In this document: piece by piece, positions 60,001-64,000 of the stretch
Numbering within the stretch: position 1 is the stretch's first letter
Layout of the letters: each line of letters begins with the position of its first letter
Origin: Phyto melanocephala
Taxonomy: Eukaryota > Arthropoda > Insecta > Diptera > Rhinophoridae
Direction: 5' to 3'
Assembly: GCA_941918925.1 (NCBI GenBank)
Contig: OW799234.1
Span: forward strand, 95,831,978-95,895,977
Length of the DNA stretch: 64,000 nucleotides
Notes under the pieces: generated by a model
The model's input: only the letters and a program-made list of their open reading frames with translations
Databases searched by the model: none
Told to the model about the DNA's origin: nothing
Made by a program: the position numbers and the translations under genes

Positions 60001-61446
60001 TCAAGGCACAAGCGTTAGTGTTTAATAAACGTTAAAAAAATTTCTTTCGCTCTTCCTTAAACTGACTCTAATTTCCTCTTAATTTTTTCTTAATTTTCCG
60101 CCATTACATACAATTTAAATATTCCTTATCCATCATAATTATTTTTCACTCTGTTTCCTACTATTTATATTCAATCAACCGCAAATATTCAATATTTATT
60201 ACAAATTCATCAGTTTAAGCTAATTGAAAAAATTACATTGAACATACTTACAAGTTAATACATATACACATACCTGAGTAAATGGTAATTGTTCTGAATT
60301 GGCGCCACACTTGCACACACTCTGCTCTATAACACGCATAGCAAAACGACGATGAGCAATACAGGCCTGGGAATCACAGGCATCACCATCATCTGATGAA
60401 ATGTGCGAGTGGACACGATGCAGTAGTAATTCAAAACATTCGGCAGCATCGCCCAGACAACCTAAAGGGAAACGACGTCCCGCTAGGGGGCCAGAGGCTA
60501 AAGCACGTCGTAAAGGCTCGGGACATAAGGCAGGCTCTGAACTGGTTTGTAGTTGTTGGAAAAGTTCCTTAAAAAAAATGCAAAAAGAATTCAAATTAAT
60601 ACACAAAAAATTAAAATTAAAATCATATAAAAAAGTACTTTGTTTTTGTTGCAATATTTTAGTGAAATGCATTGTCAATTTATATTTTTAAATTAAACTA
60701 CTTAATAATAATAATAATGCTAAATGACTTTTCTACTGTGTTTTTTATAAACTTACTATGACCGCATTTATACAACGATCTCTATTTTGTATAGCTTCTG
60801 GACTCAATATTATGCCACTTGCTATACTACTTGTCATTCCACTATTATTACTATTGCTGTTACTGTTGGCTGATGGTTTGTTTGTGTAACCCATTACCGC
60901 CAATTCAGCTGTCGAGGCAACTTTTGCCATTGATGTCAATTGTTTGCGATTGTTTTGCAATGAATTTGATTGTCGCGTTAACGTAGCTGATTTATGGCCC
61001 TCACGTGGATCCATCATTTTCTTTGGTGTACTACGTGGTAATGTGCCACCTGTACCGGCTGTTAACACCATTTGACAATGCTGTGGATGTTGTAGATGCT
61101 GAGCCGTCGAGCTGACAATATTAATGGGTGCACTTGTTATTAACTGTGTTGGTATGGAAGACTTAATTGTGGTTACTATTGCTTGGTTAGATGATGTTGC
61201 TGCACCGTTTGTATTTGTTGTATTTCCATTGTTGTTTTTTTGTTTTATTTGTTGTGGTTGCTGCTGTTGTTGTTCATGTGTAGTGACTGGTTTACAATTC
61301 TCTTTGCATTCATTATCGGTGGCATTTTTATTCGTTGTTGTTGTTGTGTTATTAGCCGTTTTTGTTGTATTCAGACTGATGCTGTTGTTTTCCTTCGAAC
61401 CAACAATATTGGTTGGTTCTTTGCGTTTATAGCGAAACTTAATCAT
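48068..61446 (-). CDS. ec: USP53/USP54-type ubiquitin-specific protease-like protein, echinus orthologue
   Basis: Five coding exons, all phase 0: 61446-60757 (690 nt), 60567-60274 (294), 53223-53095 (129), 52838-52533 (306) and 52468-48068 (4401), giving 1939 aa. Residues 1-230 are Thr/Asn/Gln-rich and unique to this start; the ATG follows CAAA and an in-frame TAG lies about 40 bases upstream. Residues 231-510 match the USP53/54 catalytic fold after the Cys box: [13 protein letters not shown], paired CxC/CxxxC zinc knuckles, the His box [11 protein letters not shown] (His450), the DDANVKE acidic box (467-473) and [21 protein letters not shown]. The long last exon encodes a disordered tail with an MIT-like helical segment (about 790-865), a Lys/Arg-rich block, proline runs, many glutamine runs and a terminal CX2C-X11-CX2C motif. 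Drosophila echinus acts in pupal-eye cell sorting and death. No catalytic cysteine is encoded in these exons; a Cys-box first exon may lie beyond 64000. Confidence 0.93.
53262..55197 (-). other. Echinus intron, proximal part, with a palindromic MITE
   Basis: A/T-rich intron sequence without a supported exon. The junction between the exons ending at 60274 and starting at 53223 is contiguous with USP54 (PFTQ-MVHY), so no coding exon is missing. A short palindromic element starting ATTCACAAGATGTCC lies at about 54868-55040, related to copies near 484, 30313 and 58448. Confidence 0.5.
55198..55917 (-). mobile_element. Helitron-like element with 142-bp internal tandem repeat
   Basis: On the - strand it starts TCTATATATAAAAATC and runs through the ACGGCTGGACCGATTTCCTT module common to fly Helitrons, ending GGGTATTAGCTA near 55198. 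The body has three tandem units anchored on AAAATTTGGGTACTCTAAC at 55347, 55489 and 55631 (spacing 142 and 142), each with TGCCACGCCCACTATT-type text. Non-coding. It lies in an echinus intron. Confidence 0.6.
56544..57197 (+). repeat. DINE-1-like repeat, complete
   Basis: Head TACCCTTCACCTGTCATGCA with AAGGGTATATATAGC, CCGACCCCGTAAAGTATCTA, GTCTGTCTGTCTGCTTGTCT, ATCGCTATTGAAATTCAGCA, a T-rich centre (56940-57030) and tail CGTTGTGAAGGATATTTAAC, hairpin TTCGGCATCGCCGAA and CTCTTACTTGTTTTTTTTTT. In an echinus intron. Confidence 0.85.
57198..58444. other. Echinus intron, no exon recognised
   Basis: A/T-rich intron. A TAG trinucleotide run is at 58305-58322. No splice-bounded open frame matches the USP family. 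Confidence 0.4.
58448..58625. mobile_element. Palindromic MITE (ATTCACAAGGTGTCC family)
   Basis: GATTCACAAGGTGTCCTAAG then GTTGTCATATGTCATAAT at the left; TTATGTCATAACAATACTTA then GGACTTTTTGGGAATACATC at the right. The ends are inverted copies. Other copies are near 484, 30313, 54868 and 62285. Confidence 0.6.
58626..60273. other. Echinus intron, no exon recognised
   Basis: A/T-rich intron between the exons starting at 53223 and ending at 60274. No supported coding sequence or transposon ends were seen. Confidence 0.4.
60757..61446 (-). CDS. ec: Echinus first coding exon in the window (alternative N-terminus without Cys box)
   Basis: The 230-codon exon begins [11 protein letters not shown] and ends INAVI before the donor GTAAGT. 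It is rich in Thr, Asn, Gln and Ser and contains no GxNxCFLN-type USP nucleophile box. It splices in phase 0 to GAACTTTTCCAA at 60567, the position where vertebrate USP53/54 pass from the Cys-box exon to the rest of the protease domain. I therefore read it as an alternative first coding exon driven by an internal promoter. Alternatively the annotation is missing an exon between 60568 and 60756, but that 189-bp stretch has no open Cys box. Confidence 0.75.
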
Positions 61447-64000
61447 TTTGTTGAGAATTGTTAAAGGCAGGTTGAAATGTGTGGTCTAACAAAATTCGGT
61501 GGTTTTGTTTAATGTTTTTCAAAACATATTTTTGTGATTAATTTTTAAAAAAGCTGGAAATTGTAGGTAAAAATCTATTAGAAAATGTTAGGAAGGCTTT
61601 TGAATGAAAAAACCCTCTTGTTAAAAATGTTGATTTTGCAAAAAAAAAAAACTGTTATACTCTTTTTATACTTTCTTTAAGTAATTATTAAATAGTTATT
61701 ATACTATATTTTGAATTGCACTTTTATATAAACTATTATACTAACATTCCTATTAAAGGTGTTATACAAAAACATTTTGCAGCAGTGTTTTAACTTTACA
61801 GTCATTTACGTTATGGACATTTAGAAGTTTAACTTCCAACAATAACTGTAATACACATATTTATCAATATAATTGAGGCTGTTTCATAGATAAACTTCTC
61901 AACATTTAACTTCTTTAAACATAATATGCATAATTTGTTATTAGTTTATTGGAGTTGCTATAAGCAATTGTATTAAAAAAGAATCTTAGACAAAAGTAAA
62001 TTTCAACTGTTATACAGAAGGAGCTTCAGTATATTTTTAGTTTATTGATGTAAAAGTATTTAAACAAAATTCGTTACAAAATTTGAGAACAACTGTTATA
62101 AAACTTTTATACAGCTGCACAATGTATAATAATTTTATTGTTGTTATGCAATTTTTTAATGCTAAAATATTTCTGTCCTTAAAAAAAAAAACAAAATAAA
62201 ACTGTTATACATTAAAAGTGTTTATTTGTGAGTTTAGAAAAATTCTGATGTCAAAAAAACTTCAATACATAAGGTAAATTTATAAAGTGTTCCATAATGT
62301 CGTAGTGTCATAATGTCATTATTTCGTAAAATTTAAAAAATATTTTTTGGTAGCTTGCGAAATTTTGAAAACAATTTTTACATTTTGAAAAATTATAAAA
62401 ATAATAATAATACGTTATAATAGCACAACTTGTAAGATAACTGACACGGCTATACAAATTTGGTGTATTCCCCAGAAGTCCTAATTGTTGTTTTAATGTC
62501 ATAATCTTCAAAAATGTGTAAATTGAATAAAAAGTTTTGTATTGTTTATTAAAAAAATGTTTGTTACTTTTTAAAGTTTTTAAAAATTTGACATTATTAC
62601 ACTTAGGATGGATACCTTCTAAATTCGAAAATTGTACCACAATAAATTTATTTATAAAATAATTTAATATTTTAACAATGCTTAATCTTTTTCAACTATT
62701 ATACTGAAAAAATATGCTTTTTTCCGAAATTAATATTTTTAACCGAATTTAAGACCCCTCTAGACATATGAACAGGTAAGTTCACACTAGGCAAATATTT
62801 CAGGTAAAAACTTGTTTGCTATTTTTCGTATATTTGTTCAAATGTTTGCCTAGTATGAACTTGCAGTAAGTCAATCAAATTAAGATAAGTTGAATGTTAT
62901 TCAAAGTATAGAACAAAACTGTACTGCTGAATGAATATGCTGATGATGCTTAATTACATCTTAGCTTGAATAATACTTAAGCACCGTTTAAGAAAAATCT
63001 GTTTTACGGAGCGTTATATAAACTACTATACTGCAAAGTTCATCATTATTAGTAACACATTTTATTTTTACTTAACAGATCACTTTTTTGAAAAATAATT
63101 GGTAATTTTTTGTTTGCAGTTTTCAATGATTAAAAGCACTTAACATTCGGTTTCATCAAAACTTTCAATTTATAAAAGCACACTACTACTCTATCATAAA
63201 CTTGTTTTATCAATAAAGAATTGCAAAAAACTACTCTAAATTAAAAGTAGCACATGACACCAAAAATTAAACAACTATAAAATTAAAATTAATTTTTCAA
63301 AAATAAAAAAAAAATTTAGTAGCATCGTATTACGAACAAAAAAAAAACAAAAAAAAAAATATAAATAAACCGAAATAAACAATAATTTGTAAAAGAGGTA
63401 AACATATGCATACACAAATTTAAACTTAAAAAAATATTACGAAGATGGTGGTAAATATGTACAAGCAGAGTAAATATTCACCCACATAGAAAACCTTCTC
63501 CTTTTTTTTGTCTGATAGCGATATCAACAACATATTACTCATACTACAAAAAACACGAATTAAAAAAACTGTTTTTAAGTTTTTTAACTTTTAAGAAGAA
63601 GAGAAAGAAGAAGAAACCTAAGATATAAATGACCGACAATTTAAGACATTTATACAGGTGTTGCGTTTATTTATCTGTATAAATAAATATACAACGAAAG
63701 AAGACAAATACGTTGAAAAAGGGACTATATTATTTATCATGTGTAGTTTCTTTCTTGAGATCAAATTAAACAAAAAAGTGAAATTGTTTATTTTAAGCTT
63801 TTAAGAAAAAGTGCTGTCCATCACTTGTAGTACTTTTTTGGTTTCATTAATCGATGTGTATTTTAAAAGAAAGAACAACTTAAACATCAAAACGTTAAAA
63901 AATTAAACACGAAAGCTAATTACTAATAATAACGCTATAAGTCTTATACTGTTTCCAAGTGTTTTTTTTTTGGTGATTTTGAATAGTTGTTTCCCAGTAG
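61447..64000 (-). other. Region upstream of the in-window echinus start
   Basis: A/T-rich sequence without a recognisable exon; a translated search for the USP GxNxC box found nothing. It is either the promoter and 5' UTR of the short-start transcript or the intron that separates it from an upstream Cys-box exon. It contains an ATTCACAAGG-type palindromic MITE (about 62285-62480), where the - strand frame 62308-62640 is spurious. Confidence 0.45.
62775..62868. mobile_element. Short palindromic MITE (AAGTTCACACTAGGCAAA)
   Basis: AAGTTCACACTAGGCAAATA at 62776 is inverted at AAATGTTTGCCTAGTATGAA then CTTGC ending 62866. The two halves pair over about 25 bp with a loop containing GGTAAAAACTTG. 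Roughly 93 bp. Confidence 0.6.

Noticed and set aside
60568..60756. Possible hidden Cys-box exon between the first two echinus exons
   Set aside because: The 189-bp stretch is A/T-rich on the - strand, has no GxNxC-type coding text and is an ordinary intron with GTAAGT and AAG ends.

Overview
The window is nuclear DNA from a higher fly, most likely a calyptrate (blowfly or house-fly type). The evidence is the extreme A+T content, intron-split genes with insect GT-AG splice sites, polyglutamine-rich coding sequence, and two genes whose closest relatives I recognise from Drosophila. No bacterial gene, tRNA, rRNA or CRISPR array was seen.

Two genes are present, arranged tail to tail. On the + strand is a proton-coupled oligopeptide transporter of the PTR2/POT (SLC15) family, an orthologue of Drosophila yin/opt1. 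Its coding exons are 10481-10516 (or the alternative first exon 24725-24745), 39264-39342, 39549-39777, 40790-42119, 42193-42429 and 42493-42765. On the - strand is an orthologue of Drosophila echinus (USP53/USP54 family). Its coding exons, in transcript order, are 61446-60757, 60567-60274, 53223-53095, 52838-52533 and 52468-48068. Both joins give intact reading frames of 727 aa and 1939 aa. The same two genes are, as far as I recall, neighbours on the Drosophila X chromosome, so this looks like a conserved block of Muller element A. The first coding exon of echinus found here carries no USP catalytic-cysteine box. It splices exactly where the Cys-box exon would join, so the window encodes a USP-fold protein without its nucleophile, while a Cys-box isoform would have to start beyond the right edge.

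Everything else is transposon-derived, and much of it is nested. There are many copies of a DINE-1/INE-1-like (Helentron-type) repeat with a head hairpin, a tail hairpin around ATTCGGC and the tail motif CTCTTACTTGTT. There are hAT and hAT-like elements with perfect or near-perfect 8-bp target duplications (2245-5816, 14359-15892, 45719-47170, 46717-47093, probably 31817-33517). At least nine Tc1/mariner-type transposase remnants occur on both strands, with three Helitron-like elements, two non-LTR retrotransposon fragments, and several families of short palindromic MITEs. The most structured object is a 1.07-kb TA-flanked foldback element (32134-33206). It has about 240-bp inverted arms built of 41-bp repeats, carries a fragment of an IS630/Tc1-type transposase, and sits inside another element with near-8-bp target duplications.

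Layout: 1-10480 transposon nests upstream of yin; 10481-39263 the first yin introns, filled with repeats; 39264-43440 yin core exons and 3' UTR; 43651-47178 transposons between the genes; 48068-61446 echinus, with a 7-kb intron holding Helitron and DINE-like copies; 61447-64000 upstream or intronic echinus DNA.
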